Below are positions 1 to 8,781 of a stretch of DNA of 64,000 nt, piece after piece; position 1 is the stretch's first letter, and each line of letters opens with the position of its first letter. A model generated the notes under the pieces. It worked only from the letters and a program-made list of their open reading frames with translations, was not told where the DNA came from and did not search any database. Where the stretch lies: the NCBI GenBank assembly GCA_018649885.1, contig JABIHA010000086.1:62001-126000 (forward strand), given 5' to 3'. Source of the DNA: Bacteriovoracaceae bacterium (GTDB lineage: Bacteria > Bdellovibrionota > Bacteriovoracia > Bacteriovoracales > Bacteriovoracaceae). The position numbers were made by a program, and so were the translations under genes.

Positions 1-1151
1 CACATTTTTTAGAGCACCTAATGTTTAAAGGTGCAAAGAAATATGGTCCGGGAGTTTTTGAGAAAGCTATTGAGACTAACGGTGGAAGTTCAAATGCCTA
101 CACCACCATGGATCAAACAGTTTATTACGAAAATATGCCTACCAAGGCAATCGATTTAATTATCGATATGGAAGCTGATAGATTAGAAAATCTTTTGTTA
201 GAACCCAAGGGGTTTGAAAGCGAAAGAAGCGTTATCCTAGAGGAGAGAAAGTACCGATATGAAAACTCCCCTGGTGGGCAGCTTCTTTTGGCCACCACAC
301 AAGCAATGTTTGATGGAACCCCTTACGGCGAATCAGTCATTGGAAGAATTCCCGATTTAAAGAAAGTCTCGAGAGATGAGATTCATACTTACTTTAAAAC
401 CCACTACGCTCCCAATAATGCAGTAGTCGTTATTGTTGGGGATATCATGACCCATGAAGTAGCTCACCTGATGAAAACCAAATTTGGGGGAATCGCAAAA
501 AGTAAAACTCTCGAAGCGATGAAAAGAGATCTCGATGATGCTTTTTTGTATAAAGACCGTGCTAAATATAAGAAGAGCCACAATATATATGGAGAGTCAC
601 CCAATCCCGTATTTAGACTTGCCTACAGAGGGGAACCCCTTGGTACAAGAAGAAGCTTAGTGTTAGATCTACTCTCATCAATGTTAGGAGATGGAAAGAG
701 TAGTTATCTTCACCAAAAATATGCAACCGGAAAAAAGGCCATGGCCGGAAATATTTATGCGTATAACTATAATTTACAAGAAGCCGGATCCTTCTTCATT
801 GGGGGGCAATTGCTCTCTGGTACTTCTTTAAAGTCTTTCGAAAGAAAGTTGAAAAAGGAAACCAAGACAATTTGTAAAAAAGCGCTTAATGAACGAGCTC
901 TACAAAAGACGAAGAACCAATACTTAGTATCATACTATAATTCATTGCAAACAAATGATGGAGTCGCCTGGTTCCTAGGTGCTAATGAATCTGTTTTTGG
1001 GGATTACAACACCTATAAAAAAGAATTAAAAATTTATCGTTCAATTCAGTTAGCTGAAGTTGAAGAAGTCTGCCACAGTGTATTTGATGGTGGTAAAAAT
1101 ATATTTTTATCAGTTTGGAATAAGAATCCAAAACATAGGAGAAAGTTTTGA
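1..1151 (+). CDS. M16 family zinc metalloprotease, 5' truncated by window edge
   Basis: This is the C-terminal part of a pitrilysin/processing-peptidase-like (M16) protease. Read in frame from base 3, the first residues are H-F-L-E-H, the HXXEH zinc-binding and catalytic motif, so the gene begins before the window and the ATG at 21 is internal. The third zinc ligand fits the E-E pair about 75 residues later (ILEERKYRYEN). The rest is a standard M16 N domain followed by the start of the C domain. The stop overlaps the start of a second M16 gene by 4 bases (TTGA), which implies translational coupling. Paired active and inactive M16 subunits are common in bacteria and often work in the periplasm. 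Substrate is unknown. Confidence 0.9.
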   Translation, partial: HFLEHLMFKGAKKYGPGVFEKAIETNGGSSNAYTTMDQTVYYENMPTKAIDLIIDMEADRLENLLLEPKGFESERSVILEERKYRYENSPGGQLLLATTQAMFDGTPYGESVIGRIPDLKKVSRDEIHTYFKTHYAPNNAVVVIVGDIMTHEVAHLMKTKFGGIAKSKTLEAMKRDLDDAFLYKDRAKYKKSHNIYGESPNPVFRLAYRGEPLGTRRSLVLDLLSSMLGDGKSSYLHQKYATGKKAMAGNIYAYNYNLQEAGSFFIGGQLLSGTSLKSFERKLKKETKTICKKALNERALQKTKNQYLVSYYNSLQTNDGVAWFLGANESVFGDYNTYKKELKIYRSIQLAEVEEVCHSVFDGGKNIFLSVWNKNPKHRRKF

Positions 1152-2518
1152 AATTACTCTACACAGTTTGCGCTCTCGCACTTTTTTTTGGGAGTAATTC
1201 CTATGGATTTGAGAAAAAAATTACCAAAGTCGCCTGGTCTGACAGTCTAGAGGTGGTATTTCTTGAAGATCACAGATTCCCAACATATGCTCTTTCAATC
1301 TATTTTGCAGACGGAGCCTTAGGAGATCACAGAGGAAGACTAGGTGAGACAGATGCCATGTTCGCCAATTTAACTGCTGGCACCAATCGTTATAATCAAA
1401 AACAAATTAGTGATGCTCTTGAATTTTATGGAACTTCATTTTCCTATAATGTCACTCATGAATATTCTTCAGTTGGTATTGCAGGTCTTGCCAAGGATTT
1501 TAGACCCAATGTGAAAATGTTATGTCATCTCTTTAAAGATGCCACATTTCCAAAAAGGGAGCTTTTAACTTACAAAAGAAAGCTTGTAAGTGCATTTGAA
1601 AGCATGGCCAGTAATCATTCAGCACTGGCCAATCGGATTTTCAGAGAGCTTTCACTCAAAAATACTCTCTACCAGGCACCTGTAAGTGGGAAAATTAAAA
1701 CCATAAAGAGATTTACCAGCAAATTTTTAGATAAAAAATTGCAGTACTTCAAAAAGAAGGTGAAAAAAAGAATTTATCTTGTTGGTCCTAACAAGCTCGA
1801 TGAACTCAAACGAGTCGTTAGTGAGGAGTGTGACTTTAATATTGCCGGTGCAAGTTTTGTCAGAAGTGTAAAAGATTCTAATGCAAAATTTGCAAAGAGT
1901 AGAAAAATTTATTTAATTCCAGTGCCTAATGCTAATCAAGCGCAGGTGAGAGTGGGCTCTTATCTTGGTCAAAGTGAGATAGAAGAGCCGGACTTAATGT
2001 CTGTGGCTTCCGGCTTCCTAGGGGGAGGGTACACCTCCAAACTTATGACAGAAATTAGACATAAAAGAGGATTAAGTTATAGTGTATCCACTGTTGCCAC
2101 CAAGCAAAAACAATATGGAAGGGCCGCAATATCAACATTCACCAAGAATCCAAGTATCGCTCAATTAATGAAAGTTATTAAAGATAGTCTTAATGAAATG
2201 AGTAGCGGTAAATTTTCAAGACTAGAACTTCGGGACTCAGTAAATTTTCTCTCTGGCTCCTATCTTTTTCAGTTCGAAAAAGGCTCTTCATATCTTGCCA
2301 ACCTACTTTACTTTGATCACATTGGTAGAAATTATGATGAACTCTATGCGTTTCCAGAAAAGATAAAACGGTTCAAAAAACCTCAGGTTGCCGAGATGAT
2401 TGAAAAACTTTTTTCTTGGGATAAACAAACAGTTGTTATCGTAGGCAGCAGGAATTTATTAAAAGACCTTAGAGCTTTTGGAAGCGTACAAGTAGTAGAT
2501 TATAAGAAATTTTTATAA
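1148..2518 (+). CDS. M16 peptidase-like protein without zinc site, secreted
   Basis: A 456-residue M16-family protein starting at a TTG that overlaps the previous stop. It begins with a signal peptide (KLLYTVCALALFFGSNSYG). The HXXEH motif is absent at the expected place (GALGDHRGRLGETDAM), so it is probably catalytically dead. The C-terminal half keeps the M16 substrate-clamp signature with the R...Y pair (EIRHKRGLSYSVS, near residue 305). It probably forms a heterodimer with the active upstream protease, as the non-catalytic subunit does in related pairs; that is inference from family precedent and operon overlap. A structured repeat element begins 2 bases after its stop on the opposite strand sense. 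Confidence 0.85.
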   Translation: MKLLYTVCALALFFGSNSYGFEKKITKVAWSDSLEVVFLEDHRFPTYALSIYFADGALGDHRGRLGETDAMFANLTAGTNRYNQKQISDALEFYGTSFSYNVTHEYSSVGIAGLAKDFRPNVKMLCHLFKDATFPKRELLTYKRKLVSAFESMASNHSALANRIFRELSLKNTLYQAPVSGKIKTIKRFTSKFLDKKLQYFKKKVKKRIYLVGPNKLDELKRVVSEECDFNIAGASFVRSVKDSNAKFAKSRKIYLIPVPNANQAQVRVGSYLGQSEIEEPDLMSVASGFLGGGYTSKLMTEIRHKRGLSYSVSTVATKQKQYGRAAISTFTKNPSIAQLMKVIKDSLNEMSSGKFSRLELRDSVNFLSGSYLFQFEKGSSYLANLLYFDHIGRNYDELYAFPEKIKRFKKPQVAEMIEKLFSWDKQTVVIVGSRNLLKDLRAFGSVQVVDYKKFL

Positions 2519-2520
2519 TC

Positions 2521-2621
2521 TACTGATCCCAGTTTGAATTTCAAGTGGCGTATTCCTCATCGGAGTGTGCTACACGCCTTCTTCGTCATCCACTCACTTG
2601 AAATCCAAACTGGAATCAGTA
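2521..2621 (-). repeat. 101-nt structured palindromic element, copy 1
   Basis: The element fills the gap between two convergent stop codons (2518 and 2624). It has 27-nt arms (2521-2547 and 2595-2621) that form an almost perfect inverted repeat around a 47-nt centre (2548-2594). Read on the minus strand the centre begins AGTGGATGACGA and ends GAGGAATACGC. It matches the centre at 62313-62359 at 44 of 47 positions, with only transitions. The two imperfect arm pairs are C-A mismatches on plus but G-U wobbles on minus, so minus is the likely functional strand. On that strand it starts 2 bases after the bactofilin stop codon. No U-run follows, so it is not an ordinary terminator. Confidence 0.85.
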
Positions 2622-2623
2622 TG

Positions 2624-2971
2624 CTAGAAGGTACTACCTTCCATATTTACTTGTGCGCCTGGATAGATAATTATATTTTCACAATGGATCTCACCGTTAA
2701 CAGTCGCCGATGACTGTAGGACTACTTTTCCCCTGGCATGAAGTTTACCAGAAAAATTTCCTAGGATTTCAATATCAACACATTTAACTTCACCAGAAAA
2801 CGAGCCGTAGGGATCAATTGTGATATGAGTGTCAGGATTTTCTGCAAAGATTTTACCTTCCATTTCAGAAGAAATTTTTATTTCTCCTCGAAGGTAGAAT
2901 TCACCTATAAACTTATTTTCTCTACCTAAATGGGAGAATTGATGTGTCCTGAGCTCATGAAGTTCTGGCAT
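2624..2971 (-). CDS. Bactofilin family cytoskeletal protein
   Basis: A 115-residue protein with the DUF583 bactofilin beta-helix fold. It shows repeated short beta-strand units rich in I/V and G (GEFYLRGEIKISSEMEGKI, VKCVDIEILGNFSGKL, ATVNGEIHCENIIIYPG). Bactofilins polymerise without nucleotide at the membrane and localise cell-wall enzymes or polar proteins. It is the last gene of a three-gene minus operon; the membrane coiled-coil gene ends 3 bases upstream and the first gene is an L,D-transpeptidase. That context suggests a wall-shaping scaffold. Start is ATG at 2971 with AGGA upstream. Family call is strong; the specific role is inference. Confidence 0.85.
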   Translation of the reverse strand: MPELHELRTHQFSHLGRENKFIGEFYLRGEIKISSEMEGKIFAENPDTHITIDPYGSFSGEVKCVDIEILGNFSGKLHARGKVVLQSSATVNGEIHCENIIIYPGAQVNMEGSTF

Positions 2972-2974
2972 ACT

Positions 2975-3700
2975 TTAGGTCCTATTTTTAATTGGTCCAA
3001 CAACTTTGTTGTAAATCAAGTCTCCAGCGCGGGTGAAGATAATGATTCTAAAGTATATGAGGCTGGAGCTAGGTGCAGGCCTTTTAAAAGAGGCTTCGAC
3101 TGGTCTAAAGCGTGAGACAGTAAACCTCTCACCCATTGAAAATGTGAGTAGGGAATTTCCAAAGTCTGCGTCCATTTGAGGGTAAACTTGGAGGGACTTA
3201 TTATCTTTTAGTAAAATAAAGATATTTCCAGAAAGTTTAATTCCATTAGTTTGAGAGTTAATTATATTGAACTTAAATTTTAGCTTCTTTTCTGTGATGC
3301 TGACATCTAGACCTTCTGTTGTCATATAGTCTTTATTGCTGAGATCAAGCTGACCTTTGACTGGTCTAAAAAATCCCAAAAGAGTGCTATCACTTGGAGG
3401 CGAGGCCAGTTTATCAAGAAGAGACTGGTTTTGTTTTGTTTTCTCTTCAACGGCCAGTGCCAGGCCTGTGTTTTTCTCTTTAAGTTGAGTTATAATTTTT
3501 GGCTCACGGCTTTTAAACTCACTTATAAGGGTTTTAAAATTAATAGATAAAAAGGCCAAGCTTCCAACACACATAAGAAAAACTAGCGGGATGCCGAAAG
3601 ATAGAACCTTCAAGGTGAATTTGTTAATTTCAAAACACTTGGCATTTTTTTCTTTATCATAAATGACAAAGGTTATTGATCTTGAGGGCCTTGAAATCAT
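2975..3700 (-). CDS. Membrane-anchored coiled-coil protein linked to bactofilin
   Basis: A 241-residue protein with a short cytoplasmic N terminus, one strong membrane helix (about residues 31-53, LKVLSFGIPLVFLMCVGSLA), a coiled-coil stretch (about 60-100) and a beta-rich C-terminal domain probably in the periplasm. I do not recognise the C-terminal domain. The N-terminal layout resembles the M23 endopeptidases often found beside bactofilin genes, but no M23 HxxxD/HxH motif is present. It lies 1 base after the L,D-transpeptidase stop and 3 bases before bactofilin. A likely role is a transmembrane adaptor between the cytoplasmic bactofilin polymer and the periplasm, inferred from topology and context only. 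Confidence 0.7.
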   Translation of the reverse strand: MISRPSRSITFVIYDKEKNAKCFEINKFTLKVLSFGIPLVFLMCVGSLAFLSINFKTLISEFKSREPKIITQLKEKNTGLALAVEEKTKQNQSLLDKLASPPSDSTLLGFFRPVKGQLDLSNKDYMTTEGLDVSITEKKLKFKFNIINSQTNGIKLSGNIFILLKDNKSLQVYPQMDADFGNSLLTFSMGERFTVSRFRPVEASFKRPAPSSSLIYFRIIIFTRAGDLIYNKVVGPIKNRT

Positions 3701-4732
3701 TTAGAAGAATCTCATTGACGGTGAAAAGGCAACTCTATCATCTTCTTTTGTAGGAATCTTATGCCATGATTCATGTACAATTTTCCAATTATAAGATGAA
3801 TCCATTTTAAGGATCATCGATTTTCTTCCAACATCATCAATATGATTAGACTTGTAAGCCTGATTAAATGTAACAAAAGCGTGTCCATCGTGAGTTACAA
3901 TAGAAAGGTGTTCTATAGAAATATCTGGTTTCCCTGGACCCGAAAAAACCCTAGACTTATAATTTTTAAAAAGCTGAAAATTTCTGCCTTTGTGAGGATG
4001 AGAAAATTCAGTTTTATGGTAAGCAGAGAGGTAGGAGTCCAGGTTTTCATTCTGCCAAGAGTTTCTCCAGTTTTCGATTAATTGTACAATATCCTCTTTT
4101 TTCTGTTTCCATGCACTTGCGTGTAAGAAAGAGAGGTTTTGTACAACTATGATTGGAGTGTTTTGGAGTTCGATATATCTCGAAATATCTTTTAGGTCTT
4201 GATCAACAACAACAACACATCCTCTAGAATCTAGACCCTTTGAAACTCTTGCAGGGTCATGGGTAGAGTGTAGCCAAATTCCTCCGCCTGTTTTTCCACT
4301 TATTCTGTCAATCAAGTTTGGGTAACTTGTAACAAAGGCGCCTGCACCATAAATTTTTCCGGTCTCTTGACCATACATTTTGATGATTTTTTCGCTAGGG
4401 AGAAATTTACTAAAGCTGTAGATTCCTTCAGGAGTTTTTCTATCACCTTGAACATATTTATCCCCAGTGATTTTTCCTGTGGCCACATTGAATGCCCTGA
4501 CAAACTTAGGTGTTCCATTGTCATTGGCATAAATGTAGAGCTTATGGGTCGACTTTTCAGCAATTAAAACATGATGATTGTATTTATTGTCCAACTTGAG
4601 CAAATGGGTAGGGTACATAACTGAGCTAATATCCTCAGCATTATCAGCAAAACTAGTGTTTAAACTAAAAACCAGGGCCAAAAAAATTGGGAAAATATTC
4701 CACTTATTTAGGCCAACTTGTCTAAATTTCAC
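3701..4732 (-). CDS. L,D-transpeptidase (YkuD) with C-terminal NTF2-like domain
   Basis: A periplasmic enzyme expected to make 3-3 peptidoglycan cross-links or attach proteins to the wall. I place the start at GTG 4732 because it is preceded by AGAGGA and gives a clean signal peptide (NIFPIFLALVFSLNTSFA before DNAED). A TTG at 4819 would add 29 residues before that signal. The YkuD domain covers about residues 53-197 and has the catalytic His155 (IWLHST) and Cys172 (LDSRGC). Residues about 216-336 look like an NTF2/SnoaL-type domain, a combination seen in other L,D-transpeptidases of this lineage. First gene of the bactofilin operon. Confidence 0.85.
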   Translation of the reverse strand: MKFRQVGLNKWNIFPIFLALVFSLNTSFADNAEDISSVMYPTHLLKLDNKYNHHVLIAEKSTHKLYIYANDNGTPKFVRAFNVATGKITGDKYVQGDRKTPEGIYSFSKFLPSEKIIKMYGQETGKIYGAGAFVTSYPNLIDRISGKTGGGIWLHSTHDPARVSKGLDSRGCVVVVDQDLKDISRYIELQNTPIIVVQNLSFLHASAWKQKKEDIVQLIENWRNSWQNENLDSYLSAYHKTEFSHPHKGRNFQLFKNYKSRVFSGPGKPDISIEHLSIVTHDGHAFVTFNQAYKSNHIDDVGRKSMILKMDSSYNWKIVHESWHKIPTKEDDRVAFSPSMRFF

Positions 4733-4894
4733 GGTTAGTCCTCTTCTTTTACAAAAAATTGATACACCGAATTTATCGTAAGCTAGTAGGTTATTTTTAG
4801 CAACTGAAAACCGTTCCAAAAGGGGTCAAAGACTGCCTGCATTGAAGTTTGCTAGGCCTTTGATATTATAGTGAAATAGGGGAAGTACCATATT

Positions 4895-7408
4895 ATGATC
4901 CCATTATTTGTTGCGCAGAGTAATTCATTTTTGAAGGAGCACCTCGCTGAAGGTGCTGAAAATGTATTTGAAAATGAAAAAGAAATACTAGCGCTCTTAA
5001 GTGCTGATGAGCCATTTATCATATTTTTTGCTGCTGATAGTAAAATATCTTTTAAGAAATCATTGCTTGTTAAGCTCAGTAAAAATTATCCAAATGCAAT
5101 AAGACTTCTTGTTCACAGTGGTGAGCCTCCAAAAGAGTATAAGAAAATTCAAACCAAAGACTATGGCTTTCACGCACATCTAAAATTTCCATATTCCAAA
5201 GAAGACCTTGGAGAAATTCTTTCAACCCTAAATTTAGACAACTCTGAACTTTCTTCGGGCCCTAAGGCCTTACAAGAAGAAAGCTCAAGTGGACCAAAAG
5301 AGGGTGTTGGAACTCAGACAGCAAATTTAGTAGAAGATATTTTAAAGCAACATTTTGATGAAACAGGTTTTTCGAATACGCATGATATGACGGAAATACT
5401 TGGTAGTGTTGATGAGAATACAAAGATTCAAACGGCCTTCAATCAAGTTTTTGGTGATGAGTCGGGTATAAATTTTGGAGCAGAATTTTCACTAGATGAT
5501 ACTTCTAGTGACACATCTGCTGAAGAGCTAGAAAACCAGGATGGTGTAGACATGGCAAATAGTGATAAAGCAGATGACGATTTCGATCTAGAAGGTATAC
5601 AAATCGAAGGTCTTCAAGAAGACGAGGAAACTGATGAGGATAATATCGAAGATGGAGCGACAACGATTCTAAGCTTAGATCAGTTAGAGGATGAGTTTCA
5701 AAAAAATCAAGGCGAAGGCGAAGGCGATAGCGCTGGCATTGATCTGGAATTCAGTGTTAGCGGATCTGATGAAGAAGATGATAATACTACCACGCTTGTA
5801 GACACCCAGGACTCAGTCAACCTTGATGATGCAGAAGAACCTGCAGATGAGTCAATTGGCGACTTAGATTTTACCATTTCTGATGATACTGAAAAAGATA
5901 GTGCAGCAGCAGAGTTTCAAATTGAAGATAGCGATGAAGATTTTTCAGACTCAGATTTAAAAAAGCTTGATGATGTTTCCGAGCTGGAGCTTGAGGGAAC
6001 CTCCACAGAAGTGGATGCGATCGAAGATGGTGGAGAAGAGGCAGCAGCTGGAATTGAAGTAGATCTCTCCGGTGGAATGGAGCTTGAACTAGAGGGGACA
6101 GCGACAGGGAGTGCAGAAAGTGCTGAGTCACCTGAAGAACAGTTAAGCGCTGAAGATGATGGTGGTATTGAGTTAGACTTAGGTAGTGGCGATGACATGG
6201 ACCTTGAGCTAGAAGGTAGTCGTGGCGAAGAGGTCGCTGCCAGTTCAGCAGAAGTAGAAGAGTCAGAAGGGTTGGAGCTAGATTTTGGTGTAGAAGCGGC
6301 CGTCACTGAGACTCCATCTGCAGGTGGAGAGCAAGTTGCAGCCGATGAAGACGCTGAAGGTGGAATTGACTTTAATCTATCTGCCGAAAAAGATATTTCC
6401 GATATGGGTCTTGAGCTTCCAAGTAGCAGTCCTGACGAAGTGGATGAGACACCAGATTCCATGGAGAATACTGGTCTTGGTCCACAATTTTCTGAACAAG
6501 ATCTCGAATATATTACAAAAAGCGCGACTATTAATCTTGCAAAAGAAGATGAAGACCTAGGGGATACTAAAGTTTTCAATATTAATGATCTAAAAGATGA
6601 TCTTAGTAGCAGCGCAGATTCAGTGGAGCTAGAGATTCCTTGTGTTGACCCTGATGCCACTAAGATTATTTCGACCCCCGATAGCCAGCCTGAACAAAGC
6701 GCAGTTAGCTCTGTCTCTGGTATCGCTCCTGAGTTATACAACCGGGCTGAACTGGCCAAAGAAAGTGCTGAATATAAAGCCTACTATGAAGATGAGCTAG
6801 TCAAACTACAGGCAACTATTCAAGGAGTAAGAGAGGATAGACAAAATCTACTCGATCAAATTGAAACATTGAAAACTCAAAATCAAGAGTTGAAACAAGA
6901 TCTAATCACTATAGGCGCTGAAGTTGAAGATAAAAAAATAGAGCTTACAGTTGTCAAAAAGAGATTTCAAAAAGATATTGAGACTATTAAGTATAATTTT
7001 GATCTTAGTTTGGAAAAAAAGAATATTGCAGAGGAAAAAACAAAGAAATTCCAAGGAGAGTTTGAAAGGCTCAATAAAAAAGTCCGAGTGGATTTTCAGA
7101 AGATTCAAGCTAGAGAGAAACAATTGGAAAACCAACTTGAACTTTTAAAAGTTGACAGTGTTTCTCAGCTTCAAAGTAGAGATAATAAAATACTTGATTT
7201 AAAGAGAAATATTGACTCATTAGAGTTTGACTTAGACAATATTGCTTTTGAAGAAAGCAAAGTGAAAAATCATCAATATGCTCTTGAGGATAAATTAGAG
7301 AGAGTGATGAAAACTTTAAGAATGGCAATAAATATGTTAGATGATGAAGATTTAGATAGTAATAATCCAATACCAATAGAAAAAAAATATTTTAAATCAA
7401 GGGCATAG
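4895..7408 (+). CDS. Pseudo-receiver protein with long acidic region and C-terminal coiled coil
   Basis: An 837-residue cytoplasmic protein with three parts. Residues 1-115 have the alternating hydrophobic strands and helices of a receiver domain but no acidic phosphorylation pocket. Residues about 120-610 are extremely acidic and probably disordered, with a degenerate recurring unit around L-E-L-E-G / I-E-L-D-L-G. Residues about 640-815 form a long coiled coil. The arrangement recalls the motility protein FrzS (pseudo-receiver plus coiled coil), but I cannot claim orthology. The following gene, 3 bases downstream, is a diguanylate cyclase with its own receiver-like domain, suggesting a shared signalling or polar-localisation role. 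Confidence 0.75.
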   Translation: MIPLFVAQSNSFLKEHLAEGAENVFENEKEILALLSADEPFIIFFAADSKISFKKSLLVKLSKNYPNAIRLLVHSGEPPKEYKKIQTKDYGFHAHLKFPYSKEDLGEILSTLNLDNSELSSGPKALQEESSSGPKEGVGTQTANLVEDILKQHFDETGFSNTHDMTEILGSVDENTKIQTAFNQVFGDESGINFGAEFSLDDTSSDTSAEELENQDGVDMANSDKADDDFDLEGIQIEGLQEDEETDEDNIEDGATTILSLDQLEDEFQKNQGEGEGDSAGIDLEFSVSGSDEEDDNTTTLVDTQDSVNLDDAEEPADESIGDLDFTISDDTEKDSAAAEFQIEDSDEDFSDSDLKKLDDVSELELEGTSTEVDAIEDGGEEAAAGIEVDLSGGMELELEGTATGSAESAESPEEQLSAEDDGGIELDLGSGDDMDLELEGSRGEEVAASSAEVEESEGLELDFGVEAAVTETPSAGGEQVAADEDAEGGIDFNLSAEKDISDMGLELPSSSPDEVDETPDSMENTGLGPQFSEQDLEYITKSATINLAKEDEDLGDTKVFNINDLKDDLSSSADSVELEIPCVDPDATKIISTPDSQPEQSAVSSVSGIAPELYNRAELAKESAEYKAYYEDELVKLQATIQGVREDRQNLLDQIETLKTQNQELKQDLITIGAEVEDKKIELTVVKKRFQKDIETIKYNFDLSLEKKNIAEEKTKKFQGEFERLNKKVRVDFQKIQAREKQLENQLELLKVDSVSQLQSRDNKILDLKRNIDSLEFDLDNIAFEESKVKNHQYALEDKLERVMKTLRMAINMLDDEDLDSNNPIPIEKKYFKSRA

Positions 7409-7411
7409 ATT

Positions 7412-8764
7412 TTGGAGAGCCAAGCAAAATTTAAGTTGGCCATCATTGGCTTTGATGGGAAAATTACAGCTGAGATTGAGGACACAATTAATAAGAGTAC
7501 TCTCTTTCTAGATATTGCTGAAAAGCAAGTGGCTGAAAACAACTTAGAAGTATTTAAGTTTCAAAGTGAAACTAAACCCGATATTGTGGTCCTTAATACT
7601 ATCGGCTTTAAATCTTCAACAGCAGATGCCATTTCTCAAATAAAAGAAAAAGCACCGCTAACTGAAATTATTCTAGTTTCATTTTCTCCCAATTACAGTA
7701 ATGCCATTCGGGCCTTTAGGCTGGGTGCTAGAGATGTACTGCTCTATCCATTTAAATCAAGGGCCCTTACATTTTCTCTTGAAAGGGCAGTCACCTATTT
7801 AACCCTCTATAAACGAAGCGACTCTTTGAGTGATATCCTAGGTGTACTAAATAGATTTGGCGACTCTAGAAAGTTTAAGAACGACAAGCATCTCATAAAA
7901 TCATTAAGCTCTTTTATTAAAAAGAAGTTTTCTACTGAGTCAGTCGTTATTTTCACCAGAGATAATAAAGGAAATTGTAGGGAGTGGAGTAAGGCTTGCG
8001 AAAAAGAAACAAAAGAAGACTTTTCTTTTTCAAAAGATGTTGGGTGGATTGAGTTAGAGAAAAATTACTTTCCCTACACATTTATTGAAGTGGGTGAGAA
8101 AACAAGAATCGTGTTTTACTTAGGCAAAGGGACTGAGTCTTCAATCTATTGTAGCTTTGTTGGAAAGTGTGATGAGAGTGATTTTGAGTTAATTGGGTAT
8201 TTGGCACGGCTAATTCAGACATCTTTTCAGTACAAAATTTCTGGTAAGAATGAAAGAGAGCTTCTCTCGTTAGCACATACAGATGATGTAACTGGCTTAT
8301 ACAATCAAAGACGCCTGCAAATTGATCTCGATTATGCTATTGAACAATACGAGCGGGACAAATCTCCTTTCACAGTAATTTTTATTGATATCGACCATTT
8401 TAAAGCTGTTAATGATAGCTTTGGGCATCTGTCTGGAAGCCTTATTTTGACAGAAGTTGCCAAGGTTTTAAAAGCGATTGTACGAGAGAGTGATTATCTC
8501 TACCGCTACGGGGGAGATGAATTTGTTACCATTATTCCCAATACAAATTCGGCGCAGGGAAAAGAAGTGGGTCATAGAATACTTGAGGCGATTAAGATGA
8601 AAACATTCTTAAGAGACCGTGATCAGAATATCAGACTTACCGTATCCATTGGGATTTCAGAATTTCCCAAGGACTCTAAGAACAAAGAAGAAGTTTTGGC
8701 CAAGGCCGATGAGATGATGTATAAAGCTAAGGAAGCCGGCAGAGGAAGAGTCTGTCTTTCCTGA
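7412..8764 (+). CDS. Diguanylate cyclase with N-terminal receiver-like domain
   Basis: A 450-residue enzyme that makes cyclic di-GMP from two GTP. Residues about 8-125 form a receiver-like domain (KPDIVVLNTIG replaces the usual phospho-Asp loop, so it may not be phosphorylated). The middle, about 145-270, is GAF-like. The C-terminal GGDEF domain has the intact active site GGDEF at 367-371. It also has an intact RxxD inhibitory site, RESD at 358-361, exactly five residues upstream, so product inhibition is expected. The start is a TTG at 7412, 3 bases after the upstream pseudo-receiver protein, with which it is probably co-transcribed. Confidence 0.9.
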   Translation: MESQAKFKLAIIGFDGKITAEIEDTINKSTLFLDIAEKQVAENNLEVFKFQSETKPDIVVLNTIGFKSSTADAISQIKEKAPLTEIILVSFSPNYSNAIRAFRLGARDVLLYPFKSRALTFSLERAVTYLTLYKRSDSLSDILGVLNRFGDSRKFKNDKHLIKSLSSFIKKKFSTESVVIFTRDNKGNCREWSKACEKETKEDFSFSKDVGWIELEKNYFPYTFIEVGEKTRIVFYLGKGTESSIYCSFVGKCDESDFELIGYLARLIQTSFQYKISGKNERELLSLAHTDDVTGLYNQRRLQIDLDYAIEQYERDKSPFTVIFIDIDHFKAVNDSFGHLSGSLILTEVAKVLKAIVRESDYLYRYGGDEFVTIIPNTNSAQGKEVGHRILEAIKMKTFLRDRDQNIRLTVSIGISEFPKDSKNKEEVLAKADEMMYKAKEAGRGRVCLS

Positions 8765-8781
8765 GGATTGTTTTAGTTGTC

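Noticed and set aside
1..23. ATG at 21 as the true start of the first gene
   Set aside because: The in-frame codons before it spell the HXXEH zinc motif, so the gene must start outside the window.
2521..2621. Reading the palindromic element as an integron attC site
   Set aside because: It follows stop codons and is palindromic, but the attC core pair (GTTRRRY/RYYYAAC) and unpaired extra bases are absent, and there is no integrase here.
2521..2621. Reading copy 1 simply as a bidirectional terminator
   Set aside because: No T-run follows either arm, and the conserved 47-base centre is needless for termination.
5871..6131. 86-residue minus open frame, Leu/His/Pro-rich
   Set aside because: Another shadow of the same acidic repeat; composition is what Asp/Glu/Gly codons give on the opposite strand.
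5917..6759. 280-residue open frame on minus inside the acidic pseudo-receiver gene
   Set aside because: It is a Ser/Pro-rich shadow of GA-rich acidic codons on plus, without start signal or domain; the plus frame is continuous with a strong gene.
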